A DNA stretch of 35,666 bases. Source: Candidatus Woesearchaeota archaeon. GTDB taxonomy: Archaea; Nanobdellota; Nanobdellia; Woesearchaeales; UBA9642. The notes beneath the pieces are model-generated. The model had not been told where the DNA came from and ran no database searches. It saw nothing but the letters and a program-made list of their open reading frames with translations. The translations under genes and the position numbers were made by a program. The stretch lies in the NCBI GenBank assembly GCA_026002815.1, contig BPGB01000005.1, positions 69,960 through 105,625 of the forward strand, read 5' to 3'. This document shows positions 35,298-35,666 of this stretch, one piece after another (position 1 is the stretch's first letter; each line of letters begins with the position of its first letter).

Positions 35298-35666
35298 TCA
35301 AACCGGAGTATACGCTGTTCCACATTTTTCACATTGGTCACCATACTGTTCTTCAGCACCACACTTAGGACATTTGCCTTTTACATATCTGTCCGGAAGA
35401 AATCTATTATCATGTTCACAATATGTGAGTTCTATGGTTTTTTTGTATATTAAATCCTTATCTAATAATCTTTTAAAGATAATCTCTGAGAGGGCCCTAT
35501 TCTCTGGGCTATTAGTAGTATAATAAGAGTCATAAAGTATATTGAAATTCTTAAAATCTAATAAATGTAATTCCTCCATTTTTTTTATTAATTCTTCTGG
35601 AGGAATTCCTAATTGAGAGGCCTTTATTTCTATCGGTGCTCCATGAGTATCCTCTGCGCCGCAAAA
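35298..35666 (-). CDS. metG: Methionyl-tRNA synthetase, N-terminal part, start beyond the right edge
   Basis: The frame is open at the window edge and begins FCGAEDTHGAPIEIKASQLG, the part just after the HIGH motif, so roughly the first 50 residues lie outside the window. It includes the zinc-binding insert with CPKCGAEEQYGDQCEKCG. The frame breaks after YTPV at 35298. Removing one base in the three-A run at 35300-35302, then one in the six-T run at 35264-35269, restores ELIKPYCILCKNAPIRKN, which includes the remaining Cys pair and joins the next piece. Confidence 0.9.
   Translation of the reverse strand, partial: FCGAEDTHGAPIEIKASQLGIPPEELIKKMEELHLLDFKNFNILYDSYYTTNSPENRALSEIIFKRLLDKDLIYKKTIELTYCEHDNRFLPDRYVKGKCPKCGAEEQYGDQCEKCGTAYTPV

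Overview
The window is very AT-rich and archaeal. It carries eL33 (L35Ae), RNA polymerase subunit L, an AMMECR1-family protein, an archaeal-type cis-prenyltransferase and a MetRS with a C-terminal tRNA-binding domain. Promoters are TATA-type with little or no leader, and many other genes use a GGTGA ribosome binding site. The large cysteine-bearing surface proteins, small gene sizes and base composition suggest a DPANN archaeon of the Woesearchaeota/Pacearchaeota type. This placement is inference; there is no rRNA in the window.

Layout. 1-4171: a MoxR-type AAA+ ATPase (runs off the left edge), an Mrr-like PD-(D/E)XK nuclease, an Lrp-like regulator, a membrane-anchored OB-fold protein, a TctA-family membrane protein and a small nucleotidyltransferase. 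4511-4765: eL33. 5047-8357: a block of four genes, namely a 4-TM protein, two paralogous 353-residue membrane proteins with long helical tails, and a soluble helical protein between them. 8558-10729: a cysteine-free serine recombinase and a PadR regulator, each with a palindrome upstream. 11090-14185: a coiled-coil/wHTH protein, rpoL, AMMECR1, and a CBS-uppS pair. 14320-16969: a tandem nucleotidyltransferase-like protein and an unknown helical protein. 17404-18675: a one-span surface protein that appears to start with ATT.

18840-33182 (minus strand) is the most distinctive part: two related surface-protein cassettes in tandem. Each encodes a giant exported protein with beta-sandwich repeats and a conserved C-terminal cysteine motif, followed by a protein with a pilin-like N-terminal helix and a carboxypeptidase-regulatory-like domain. 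Cassette A (25966 to 18840) also has a small exported protein and a 6-TM protein between them, joined by 8-nt start/stop overlaps. Cassette B (33182 to 26096) has only the two large genes. The two cassettes align well to each other, so they look like a duplicated machine or adhesin pair of unknown function.

metG (33687 to beyond 35666), giant protein B and pilin-like protein A are broken by ten single-base frameshifts. All ten have the same sign (one extra base), nearly all lie in short runs, and nine of the ten lie right of 28.9 kb. I saw no in-frame nonsense mutations in the reconstructed frames. Because metG should be essential, assembly or read error is the simplest explanation, but the pattern deserves a check. 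Removing one base at each site restores a giant protein B of about 1532 residues, a pilin-like A of about 759 residues and a normal MetRS.
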